Assembly: GCA_036874045.1 (NCBI GenBank) | Contig: JAZBRI010000011.1 | Coordinates: forward strand, 4,526,001 to 4,590,000 | Reading direction: 5' to 3' | DNA length: 64,000 nucleotides | Source: Cymodocea nodosa | Lineage: Eukaryota > Streptophyta > Magnoliopsida > Alismatales > Cymodoceaceae | Shown: positions 34,111 to 45,188 of the stretch, in pieces | How the letters are laid out: each line of letters starts with the position of its first letter | How positions within the stretch are numbered: position 1 is the stretch's first letter | Translations under genes and position numbers: made by a program | Notes under the pieces: generated by a model | The model's input: the letters and a program-made list of their open reading frames with translations, nothing else | What the model was told of the DNA's origin: nothing | Databases searched by the model: none

Positions 34111-37100
34111 TTGTTTGGATCTCTAGCACGGCACCAGAAAAACTTGTTAGGTTACCTAGCAACGCGCCAGAAAAACTTGGATTTGTTAACTTCTTTTTTT
34201 ACTTAGTTAATTTATCTTTATGCCTATATCACTGAATTCCTTTTTAGAAGTAAACAAAACAACCTTTCACACAAATTAGATATTAATTCCAATTTGTACT
34301 TTAACTGCAAGTGTGTAACGCTTTTATGTGTTATTAAATTAACGGTAAAAGCGCAAATTTTACATTTATAATCGCAAGCGCACGGTGCCCATTGTAATAA
34401 GCATGTGCAAGTACGGGTCGAATCTACAAGGAGTTTGCCTTAAATAAATTTATTAAAATGATTGTTTGATAAAACATCCATTCTATTAAATCCATAATTA
34501 AAACTCTAATTACATGCAATTAAGTTACAATTTACAAAAATACAATAAAGATTTCAAAGGTAACATAAAACTTGTTAATTCCTAGAACTAATAGCTAGAA
34601 AACTCAAGAAAATCTTAAGTTCACATTTCTGGAATCACAGAAATTAGTCTGAATTCTAACTCTTCTTCCTTCTAACCTAGACATTGAAAAATCCAGAGAA
34701 AATATTGGTTGGAAAGTTCATCGAGTTATCTTTAAAATGGCAGTGATTTCCAGGACTAATTCACTCTAGGTTGCTGCCAAAGTCGGATATAAAAATAGTG
34801 CGCAAAATGGTTCTGAAAACTTTCCAAAAACGCGTCGTTGGTGTAAAAATCATAACTCAATCAAATCTTCATGAAATACCACAAAATCACCGCACCTTGT
34901 AATTAGGAAAATTTACAGGAAAACATTTCGGAACGCACAAAAGCAAGGCAACAGGAAGGCGTCGAGCACAATTTCTGTCGCTCGACTAGTAAAACAGAGC
35001 AAATGCTACCTTCGAAAGAAAAATCGAAAAACTGAAGAAATGCATTCTAAAAAATTCCAACAACACTACATACATATTGTACACTTAAATTACTTACAGG
35101 AAAAACTATAACACGACATATAACTTAGAGAAATCAAGTCGTACAACATATAACAAAACAGAACATGCATTGGAATTTACAACAAATAGGATATACACGC
35201 ATTCACAAGGGTTAAGAGTTAGTTTTATACACAACATTCACATATTCACATGAAGCAACTATATTCCATGAGATCTAATCTTAAACAACTATTTAAATTA
35301 AATAAATAAAGATTTAACAAAGATCCTAAACGTGCATACATTTATAAATTAAAAATACCTAAATACTCATACACATTTGATATGAAAATATGTTTACAAG
35401 TATGAGGATCTCTCCCTTCTCTTTTACCTTTAATACATCCACTTCTCTTCAAGCATTTGATCCCTATTTGATGATGAACCACTTTGTCCGCTCCTCTACA
35501 AGGCTGTCACCACTTGCAAATCACGTCCAAAGGGGAACTGCCTATGTTTGCTTTGGAGAAAATGGGTTGCACGTCCTCAATCCACTTCCAAGATATACGG
35601 ATTTGGCTTTCCTCTCAATTTTGATGCTTCCTATTACCTCATCTTGAAGATCACATCCCAAGCCCTTCCAATGCTGCACACGTGCCTCCAATACCACCGA
35701 TTTCACCCGTGGAGGTCCTTCCGTATGTCGGCTTAGAGTGGAGAGAAGGAGGTCTTCTAGTATAAGGGGGAAGGCGCCTAAGCTCACCAATCTTGGAGGA
35801 AAACTCTTCCAAAATCTTGGGTGGAAGAGGATGGACAAAAATTGTTGGAGTTCTTGCCCTTGCGTGGAGGAGAAAGAGGAGATGAGATGTTTCCTTGGTC
35901 GGCCATACACTTTTCTCTTCCCTTGTCATTCATCTGTGGAAAGAATTCAAACACCTTCCAATTTGTGGCCTCCTAAATTAAGCAAGTCTTGATGGTTGAT
36001 TAATTGATATCATCAAGAATTGGAAGTATGTGATGGACGACCATGGGTTGTTGATTTCCCATGATTTAATCCAAGGGTCCACATCCTCACCTATTTTCAA
36101 CAACTCAAACATAACATTAAATGCATATGCACATTACACATAAATTGCTACTTAATTATAAAGCAAAAATGAAATGTGCATAATATATTGCTTGCTCAAT
36201 TGAGGATTATTTGATTTCATATCTTAATGATAATTCTTTTAAGATATGCATGAAATCAATATATAAATTACTTATATCTACACATGGGCTAATTGACTAG
36301 GTGTAAATTTAATAAAGGATAAATTTGTGCATTATTGACTATTTAACCAATAAAACATGCATAGTTCTAAAATATGATTTTCATGTAATCTTTCATAAGA
36401 ACATATATAATGATGACTTATAATCCTTAATATGCATGAATTAACATATACAAAATGCACAAATTGATACTTTACAAAGTGCACAGTGTCTATTGTATTA
36501 GTGTACAAGTACAGGTCGATCCCATAGGGAATTGCTTAAGAATTGCGAACCATTCTGTTTTTAACAATCAAATTTATATATTCAATAAGCTCTCCGTTGA
36601 GTTACAGTTAACTCAATGGACAAAGTTCGTTGAGTTATAGCTAACTCAACGGACTAACCTCATCGACTTAAGTTAACTCCACAAGCCTACCTTTCCTATT
36701 TAATACTGTTATTTACAAAGAAATTCGGCCAACCATTGGGTAGTTCCACATATTATAAATAACATCAATTAAGCTCTTTAATGTTAGTAAACATTAGATT
36801 TATCATTAGGTAATACTAACATTCAGATAATTCAAACAATAACCATTAAAATCTTTAAGTCTTTTGAACGAACCAATTTCAGTAAATTGTAAAACTAAAA
36901 CAAACATAAAACAATCACAACACTAACAAAGATAACATTAATCACGAAACAAACCAAACAATACAACACTCAAATACAAAATATAAACACAGATAAGTTA
37001 TTTTTGGTATTTTTGTTTTGATATGAGCATGAAAATGAGCAAAAGGTGAAATGTAAAGTAATCTCAGTCGATAGTAAATACTTCTGTCACTACATGTGAC

Positions 37101-38655
37101 GCGATTACACCATTGAAAATTAAACCACCTACAATTCTGTCTCCTCTCTCTATAGAATCACGAGTCTAGAATTGCAAGATGATCTCCTCTTCAACATACT
37201 AGCATCAACCCGAAGCCAAGGCTAGAAGTTTTACGATCTCTTGAGATATGAGTCGACACTTGGTGAAAATGGCTTCCCTTCCCGCGACACGATCTCTCCT
37301 TGTAGTAGTTGTCAGGCACTATGTTTGGCTTGGAATCGACCCGACATCAGGAAAGTATCCTCACAGACCTCCGATGGTTGGTGATTATGGTGGTGGTGAT
37401 GATGGTTGGTGTGGTACTTCAGAGAATTGTCGGCGTTACCTGTAGAAAGCTTAGTGATCCTCCTCTGCATACATTGGCCACACCCATTGATCACACACCC
37501 TTACTTCTTTTTCTTCTTTTCTTTTATATTTCTTCATTGGTAACTGCTTCTGCTTGAATGGTCGGTTGGATTTCCTTCATTCATATCGACGATGATTTCT
37601 TCTCCCTTCGACAAGTGAATTCCTGCGTGATACGTGCGATCATGGTTTTTTTCTTCCAACTGTCCTGTTTCTGCAACCGCTACAGTGGCATATTAGAAAA
37701 TAAATGGTCCATAGAATTACAAATAACTCAATGGACTTGCTTCATTGATTTAACTATAAAACACGTGCAATAAAGAAATAAGCCGCTAACATAACGCGTT
37801 ACCTTAGTATGTATTCATGTAACTCAACACGTACAGTTATGCTAACTTAACGAGTTAAACATGTGCATCTCATGTGATATACTAAAGCATTTAAATTCAA
37901 CACGTGCATAAATTTAACTATCCGATGCTCAGGTGCATTTTAGATACTTACAAACTTAACTATCCGATGCTCAGATGCATTTCGGATAGTTACAGATAAC
38001 TCACCGATATATAACTTAAGTCAATCTTCCAGATCACAACACGTGTCATCAGTAGTTTTATAATAAAGAAATATTTCGAAGAGTTACAAGTCTAACTATC
38101 CGATGCCTAGATGCATTTCAGATAGTTAAAGATAACTCACCGAAAATCCACTTAAGTCATTCTTCTAGAACATAACACGTGTCCACAGCTATTTTATAAT
38201 AAAAGAAGATTTCGGAGAGTTACATATATAACTATCTAATGCCCAACTGCAATTTCGGATAGTTATAGATAATTCACCGAAAGTTCACTTAAGTCATGCA
38301 TTATGGTTTCGACACGTGTACTTTAGGAAATAATAAAATATTCTTTTAAAACATAAATGTTCGATAATTTAAACATAACTCTTCGGTACATTAAGCATAA
38401 CTATTTGGTACGTTAAACATAACTGTCTGAAATAACAGAAAATTTGGATACTTAAGAATTTCACAACCTACAATTTACCGACAGTTTAGAAATTCACTAA
38501 ATTAACATTAATTCCTCGAAATTAAGCAGATTCTTTCATTAAAGCGTATAACAGTGCAATTATAACATAATGGCTTAATTCTCATATGATAAACTAAATA
38601 TTATGCAATTAACCATCATTTAACCATTAATATTATGCACTTTTCATTCTAAACA
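34111..38655 (-). mobile_element. Gypsy LTR copy 2 (E family) with adjoining primer-site sequence, inserted in B 3' LTR
   Basis: TGTG occurs on both sides (34107-34110 and 38656-38659) and may be a short duplication. On the minus strand the LTR runs from TGTTTAGAATG (38655) to about 34178, interrupted by solo LTR F. Outside it, 34177-34111 carries two primer-site-like copies (GGCGCGTTGCTAGG and GGTGCCGTGCTAG). The part 37900-38400 holds an array with TTTCGGATAGTTA, TAACTCACCGAAA, ACTTAAGT and CACGTG very similar to that of copia A, whereas gypsy copy 1 has a different motif type at this place. Confidence 0.8.
34314..36476 (-). mobile_element. Solo LTR F of a second gypsy family
   Basis: It is 2163 bp with ends TGTAACG and TTTACA and a perfect 5-bp duplication AAGTG (34309-34313 and 36477-36481), inserted in gypsy LTR copy 2. 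On the minus strand it has the plant gypsy LTR layout: an AT-rich U3, a GC-richer leader with a translatable stretch near 35930-35540, and a U5 with GCACATGCTTATT and CGCTTGCG near the end. Short ORFs here, for example 35542-35910, are probably leader sequence and not genes. Confidence 0.88.
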
Positions 38656-40128
38656 TGTGCTAAATGAAAGTAATCATATTTGCTCAATTACTATTGCTTG
38701 TGAAAAGAAATTAAAAATATCAATTAATATAGAAAAAGGTTACTGATATAAATACTTATTTGTATTAGATCTGAAATTATACTAAGTTAATAACTAGTCG
38801 TTTCATTGCATTAATTTCTCATTTAACTAAACGTTAAGTTAACGTGTGTTTTTATTGAAAAACATGATATATTTTAAAGTTATATCTTCTGTATCATGTA
38901 CAGTGCACGTTTAAACAACTCGTTAAGTTAGAGGCTTAAAGGTTAAAATAGGTCACATGAGAACTCGTTAAGTTAGTGAGTAAAAGAAGAGATAAACTCG
39001 TTAAGTTAGTGTTGTACACGTGGTGAAATTATAAGTTACGAATGCTATATTGTATCACGTGAGGTGCACATTTTTAACTCGTTAAGTTAACATAACTAAA
39101 CGTGTTGAGTTGCTATATTGAACACTAAGGCAACACGTTAGGTTAGCGTTATAAAACTTAAGTTGTTATTTTTGCACGTGATAAAATTCTTATTATAAAT
39201 ACATTTGTTTGTTACTAGTTCGTTGAGTTATCTGTAACACCATGGAGATGGTTCATTGAGTTATCTGTAACACTACAGACTTAGTTCGTTGAGTTAGCTA
39301 TAGTACTTGTCACGTGAATTGGCACATAAAGAACTCGTTAAGTTAGAAACGTTAAGTTATATATATACTTGTGTTACTCATTTAATTAACATTAAAGTAA
39401 CAACTACTTATTACATTGATGAAAAATTTTGGACGAGAAAGTTTACTTTGTAGGAAATTTTTCAGAAATTCAGGATTGATGGTTAAAGAAAATTCAAAAT
39501 ATAAACGTGGGTTAGAACATGTGTATATCGATGAAAGAAAAAGAAAAGACGTGAAGAAGTGGAAAACTGGTCGTGATTAAACGTGGAGGATATGCATGAA
39601 GTGAAGATACAGTATAAAAGGCATAGAATTCTCGTTGATCAGTTATCCCTGCACACTAAAAGAAAAATCTTTTTAGGAATCAAAAACACCTCTTCGGGGA
39701 AAAGCTCTTAGGTGGAAGAAAATTCAGTGAAGTAGAAAAGGTCAGATTTATGTCACTGAAGATTTGAAGTATCAGGAGAAAGCAAATTCAATGAAGTAGA
39801 GAAATACTAGATATTCGTCACTTTAGAATTGCTAAAAAAGAAAAAGAAGAAGAAAGATCTCAAACAGTGAGAAATGTTTTAAATTCCGTAAATTAGTTTT
39901 CTCTATTTGTAGTTATGAAATTGTATAGATGAAACATGGTATCGATATATAATTGCATCTACAATTTCTAAGGAGAATTGAATTGTATATTGTAATTGAA
40001 ACCTTGAATAAAAATGATTTTATAAAAACAGTGTCTTGACTTGTTTTTAATAATTGAAGTTTCAATTATAATCGAAAATGTTGAAAAACACAATTCACCC
40101 CTCTCTTATGTAGTCATATGATCCTACA
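38656..40128 (+). repeat. 3' LTR of element B, main part
   Basis: It continues the B LTR from TGTGCTAAATG to CCTACA, about 95 percent similar to the 5' LTR by eye, with almost only transitions. It is followed by the duplication GGAGT at 40129-40133. Confidence 0.92.
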
Positions 40129-40133
40129 GGAGT

Positions 40134-41812
40134 TTATGTGTTCAGTAAACACTCCATTGAGTTATAGTTAACATAATAGACTTAGCTCGTGGAGTTATGG
40201 CTAACTCAACGGACTAACCTCGTGGACTTACAGTTAACTCCACAAGCCTATCTTTCAAGTTAGGTACTGCATTTACAAAGGAATTCGACTAACGATTGGG
40301 TAGTTCCACAGAATGTAAATAACATCAATTAAGCTCTTTAATGTTAGTTAATATTAGATTTATCATTAAGAAATATTAACATTTAGATATTTCAAATAGT
40401 AACCATTAAAATCTTTAAGTATCTAGAACGAATCAATTTCAGTAAACTGTAAAACTATTTTCTATTTTCTGAATCAAACAAACTTAAAGCATTCACAATA
40501 CTAACAATGATAACATTAATCACTATACAAAACAAACAATACAATACTTTAATACTAAATGTAAACACAGATAATATGTTATTTTTGGTATTTTTGTTTT
40601 GATATGTTCCTGAAGATGAGCGAATGTGAAATGTAAAAATCTCTATTGATAGTAAAAACTTTCATCACTACATGTGACACAATTACACCACTAAAAACTT
40701 AATTACTTACAATTTTGCCTCCTCTCCCTACAGAATCGCGAATCAAGAATTGTAAGATGATCTCCTCTTCAGTGTACTGGCATCAACCCAAAACCAAGGC
40801 TAGAAGCTTTACAATCTCTTGAGATATGAGTCGGTACTTGGTGAAAATGGCCTCTCTTCCCGCGATGCGATCACTCCTCACAATGGTTGTTAGGCACCAT
40901 GTTTGGTTCAGAATCGATCTAACATCAGAAAAGTATCCTCACAGACCTCCAATGGTTGGTGATTTTGGTGGTGGTGTGGAGCTTTAGGGAACTTCCGACA
41001 CTGCCTGTAGTTAGTACGGTTCTCCACCTCTACACACACACATTTCTTCATCTTTCTCCTCTTCTTTTATATTTCTTTCTATAGTAACTACTTCTACTTA
41101 GATGATCGGTTGGATTTCCTTCATTCATATCAACGATGGTGATTTCTTCTTCATTCCATGAGTGAATTCCTACATGATACGTGCAATCATGGTTTTCCTT
41201 TGAAGTTCCTATTTCTGTAACTGCTATAGTGGTATATTAGAAAATATATGGTCCATGGAGTTACAGATAACTCAACAGACTTACTTCATTGATTTAACTA
41301 CAAAACACGTGCAATAAAGAAATAAGCTGCTAACATAACACGTTACCTTAGTATGTATTCAAGTAACTCAACGCGTATAGTTATGCTAACTTAACGAGTT
41401 ATACATGTGCATCTCACATGATATAATAAAACATTTAAATTCAACGCGTGCATAATTCTAACTTAACGAGTTTAGATATACAACTTATAGTTTTTACTCA
41501 CTAACTCAACGAGTTGTTACTATGTACCTGAATATTCTTTTAGCGTTTAAAACTTAATTGTCCGGTAGTTTAAATATAACTCTCTAAAATAACAAAAAAT
41601 TCAGATACTTAGGAATTAAAAACCTGCAACTTACCGACAGTTCAGAAATGTACTTAATTAACATTAATTTCTAGAAATTATGCAGATTCATTCATTAAAG
41701 CATATAACAGTGCAATTATAACATAATGGCTTAATTCTCATATGATAAGCTAAATATTCTATAATTAACCATCATTTAACCCTTAATATTATGCACTTTT
41801 TCATTCTAAACA
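40134..41812 (-). repeat. 5' LTR of gypsy element E, main part (copy 1)
   Basis: It continues the E LTR after B. Its minus-strand start is TGTTTAGAATG at 41812. The segment 41270-41530 contains AACTCGTTAAGTTAG-type motifs and is homologous in sense orientation to the LTR of copia B (10330-10560). The sequence corresponds to 36560-38655 of copy 2 apart from the swapped motif array. Bases 40590-41180 carry the transcribed leader-like part. Confidence 0.82.
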
Positions 41813-43330
41813 TATAATGTTAAGCATGATCCATTTTATTTGCATTTATTTATAGTATGTATAAGATTACGTGCCAACTCGTTGAGTTACAAGTTTAAAG
41901 GTATAAAAAGATCACGTGAGAACTCGTTGAGTTATTGAGTAAAAACTGTAAATTATATATCTGAACTTGTTAAGTTAGCATTATGCACGTATTGAATTTA
42001 AATGCTTTATTGTGTCATGTCAGCTGCACATGTACAACTCATTAAGTTAGCATAACAATACGCATTGAGTTACTTGAATATACATTAAGGAAACACGTTA
42101 TGTTAGTAAGCTTACGAGTTATTTCTTTATTGCACGTGTTTTATAGTTAAATCAACGAAGTAAGTTAGTTGAGTTATCTGTAACTCCACGGACCATTTAT
42201 TTTCTAATATGCCACTATAGTAGTTGCAGAAATAGGAAATTCAAAGGAAAACCACGATTGCACGTATCACGTAGGAATTTACTTGTGGAATGAAGAAGAA
42301 ATCACCATCGTTGATATGAATGAAGTAAATCCAACCGATCATTTAAGTAGAAGCAGTTATTACTGAAAGAAATATAAAAGAAGAGAAAAAAGACAAAGAA
42401 AGGGTGTGTGTAGAGGTGAAGAACCACGCTAACTACAGGAAGCGTTGGAAGTTCCCTAAAGCTTCACACCACTACCAAAATCACCAACCATCAAAGGTTT
42501 GTGAGGATACTTTCTTGATGTTGGGTCGATTCCGAGCAAAACATAGTGCCTAACAATCATTGTGAGGAGTGATTGTGTCGCGGGAAGGGAAGTCATTTTC
42601 ACCAAGCATCAAATCATATCTTAGGAGATCATAAAGCTTCTAGCCTTGGTTTCGGGTTAATGCTAGTAAGCTGAAGAGGAGATCATCTTACAATTCTTGA
42701 TTCACGATTCTATAGGGAGAGGCAAGATTGTAAGTGATTAAGTTTTCAGTGGTGTAATCGCATCGCATATAGTGATGGAAGTTTTTATTGTCGATAGAGA
42801 TTTTTACATTTCACCTTTTGTTCATCTTCAAGAACATATCAAAACAAAATATCAAAAACAACAAATTATCTATGTTTACATCTAGTATTAAAGTGTTGTA
42901 TTGTTTGTTTTGTATCGTGATTAATGTTATCATTGTCGGTATTGTCAATGTTTTACGTTTTTTTGATTTAGAAAATAGAAAATAATTTTATTGTTTACTA
43001 AAATTAATTCGTTCCAAATACTTAAAGATTTTAATGATTACTATTTAAAATATCTGAATGTTAGTGTTGCTTAATAATAAATCTAATGTTAACTAGCATT
43101 AAAGAGCTTAATTAATGTTATTTATAATCTGTGGAACTGCCCAATGGTTGGCCGAATTCCTATGTAAATAATAGTATTTAACTAGAAAGACAAGCTCGTG
43201 GAGTTAACTTAAGTCCATGAGGTTAGTTCATTGAGTTAATCATAACTCCATGAATTAAGTCTGTTGTGTTAACTATAACTCAACGGATTGCTTAATTGAA
43301 CATATATAAACTCCAATATAAAATTCGAAA
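40134..43330. repeat. Large inverted repeat formed by two head-to-head gypsy LTRs
   Basis: The arms are about 1.4 kb each (40134-41560 and about 41870-43330) with a spacer of roughly 300 bases. By eye the arms are about 85-90 percent identical; for example, CTATAGTGG with its flanks at 41230 is mirrored near 42230. Confidence 0.8.
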
Positions 43331-43507
43331 CAGTACACAATTCTTACTCAATATTTGTAGGATCGACTTGTACTTGCACACAAATACAATATACACTATG
43401 CACTTATAGTTAAAATACAAATTGGACTTAATATCTAATTTGTGTGAAATGTTGTTTGTTTGCTTCTAAAAGTAATTATTTATATAAGCATAAAAATGAA
43501 TTCAAAC
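41813..43507 (+). repeat. Gypsy LTR copy 3, opposite orientation, truncated at its start
   Basis: From about 41870 it is the reverse complement of copy 1 and reaches a U5-like end near 43507 with a mutated primer-site region after it. Its first 90 bases (AAGCATGATCC...) are not in copy 1 but resemble the copia B LTR near 10258. I read it as the right part of an older LTR into which element E inserted; the left part would be outside the window. Confidence 0.7.
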
Positions 43508-43634
43508 TAGTTTTCTAACTTAACCTTTCACAACCAAACACCGACCACATGGGCTTGAAGTACCATTTGGTATGACATTACTTTCATTCACATTATTTGT
43601 TTACATAAATGTAAATAATAGAAAATGTTAAATG
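43508..43634. other. Short unassigned stretch before the solo LTR
   Basis: It is AT-rich with no gene. The first 30 bases may be decayed internal sequence of gypsy copy 3; the remainder is probably the host of the Harbinger remnant. Confidence 0.4.
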
Positions 43635-43639
43635 TTATG

Positions 43640-44840
43640 TGTTAGGAATTTTGTTTTGATGATAAATATTTTGTTAAAGTCTATAAATAAGTCTAAATAA
43701 ATCTAAAGTATATCAGTCACAAAATTAAACGTTGATAATTTTTAGTTATTGGAAAGTTTCATTTAAAGTTTTGGATAGTTAATCTTTGAGATAGTTAAAA
43801 TTTTAGATAGTTAACGTTTCTATTTAGTCGAAGAATTATGTTAAAAACTCGTATAGTTATCTACACTTGTGTTTTTAATATTTTAAGTTTTCATGTGTTT
43901 TCCATGCACGTTCAGTAATGAAAATCGAAAGAGTTAGATAATTGTTTAAGTTTTTATATACATGGAAGGATAACTATTCAAGTTTTATAAAGTGACTAAC
44001 GAATAGATAAGTTTTCTTGTTTCAGTCACGAGTTTTGAAGTGCAAAAACTCGAAGAGTTATAGATAACTTTTAGAGTTATTTCACATTAGATAAGTTTTC
44101 TTCTAATGTTGGAGTTTTTATCTGTAACTTTTCGAGTTTTTACAAATCTTAAGGATAAGTATTTGACTAAAGTAGTGATTTAGAAGATATTCTACAAATT
44201 TCTAAGAAGAAGGATTTTCGATTGATCTACGTAGAAAATTGTGAAAATTTAAAATGATAGTAGAGATAGTGGAAATTCAAAAAAATAGTGGAAATCGTGG
44301 ATAATTTAAATTTAAAATAATACGTGGGATTATGGATTAAGTGGATGAACATGCTAAACGTGAAGTTATAGTTTGACTACTATAAATAGAGGGTACAAGT
44401 TACACTATGATCATCTCAAATTCTAATCTTAAGTATTCAATCTTAAATCCCAATCGGAGTATTCAATTCAGAATATTCGAATCCAGAAAAGGAGCAGCAA
44501 CACAAGAAGTTTAAGAGATTCGACAATAGGAGAAGAAGAGATACAAAAACTAAGCAAAAGGAAAGAAAAAAAGTTACATGCAAAAAGATTAGGTTTGGTT
44601 ATACAATTCAAATAAGATTAGAATAAGGATTTTATTTTCTCTTTGAATTGTATCTCAGACTATATTGTATAAAAATCGACAAGCAAGGAATTATGTTGAA
44701 AGTGATTGTAAATTCTTTCTTTAATCAATAAAGATTAGAATTTTATTTGTGAGTGTTTTGTACTATTATTTTATCTGTTAGAAATTTTTAATTTTTAAAG
44801 ACACAATTTACCCTCTCTCTTGTGATACTACGATCCTACA
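43640..44840 (+). mobile_element. Solo LTR of the C family
   Basis: It is 1201 bp, from TGTTAGGAATTTTG to GATCCTACA, with a perfect 5-bp duplication TTATG (43635-43639 and 44841-44845). It is more diverged from the C LTRs than they are from each other and carries an extra pair of CGAAGAGTTA / AGAGTTATTT motifs near 44050-44130. Confidence 0.93.
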
Positions 44841-44966
44841 TTATGTATATTGTGTAAGTATTATTTGGTAAATGTAAGATTCCCAAATTATTTAGAATTT
44901 ATTTCTCTATTTTAAGGTGTGTGATATCATTTATTAGAATATGATTAGAATCAAGTTCCAAATAAC

Positions 44967-45188
44967 GCGATAGAAAATTTTAATTACAAGTATTCTCAAT
45001 TGAAAAATGTTATAGAATGTACATTTGGAGTGATCAAGTATCAGTTTATAATTTTACAAGGTTACATGCCATATTCATTTACTTACTTCAAGATCTAGTA
45101 GATGAATTATGTGAAGAAAATGTTGTATTGAATGAGGAATCTGTTAACAATGTTGAAGAAGATAATGTATGTTGTTTGCTAATTTAAG
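44967..45188 (+). pseudogene. PIF/Harbinger transposase C-terminal remnant
   Basis: The frame from 44967 reads E-N-F-N-Y-x-Y-S-Q-L-K-N-V-I-E-C-T-F-G-V-I-K, then M-P-Y-S-F-T, the typical C-terminal region of HARBI1-like DDE nucleases (usually N-V-I-E-R-x-F-G-V-L-K). A stop at 45096 is followed by an acidic tail in another frame to 45188. Catalytic N-terminal parts are missing. It is an isolated fragment about 70 codons long. Confidence 0.6.

Larger units (their letters stand above)
10020..40128 (+). mobile_element. Ty1/copia Sirevirus-like retrotransposon B with third ORF, multiply interrupted
   Basis: It is flanked by the 5-bp duplication GGAGT (10015-10019 and 40129-40133). Order on the plus strand: 5' LTR, primer site, gag (to 12901), nested element C, pol (26598-29685), spacer, ORF3 (31266-33530), polypurine tracts, 3' LTR (34082-34110 plus 38656-40128). 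Removing the nested insertions leaves roughly 11.9 kb. The two LTRs differ by about 18 positions, nearly all transitions, over the first roughly 345 comparable bases (my hand count). The long LTRs, extra ORF and repeated polypurine tracts fit the Sirevirus lineage. Coding regions carry stops and shifts, so it is non-autonomous. Confidence 0.9.

Noticed and set aside
35390-36000. GC-richer block with several overlapping ORFs on both strands, looking like a gene
   Set aside because: It lies within solo LTR F, bounded by perfect AAGTG duplications, at the position of the transcribed leader of a gypsy LTR. The overlapping frames have no recognisable domain.
37248-37557. Short plus-strand ORFs in gypsy LTR copy 2
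   Set aside because: They fall in the R/U5-like leader; the same region in copies 1 and 3 is not open in these frames.
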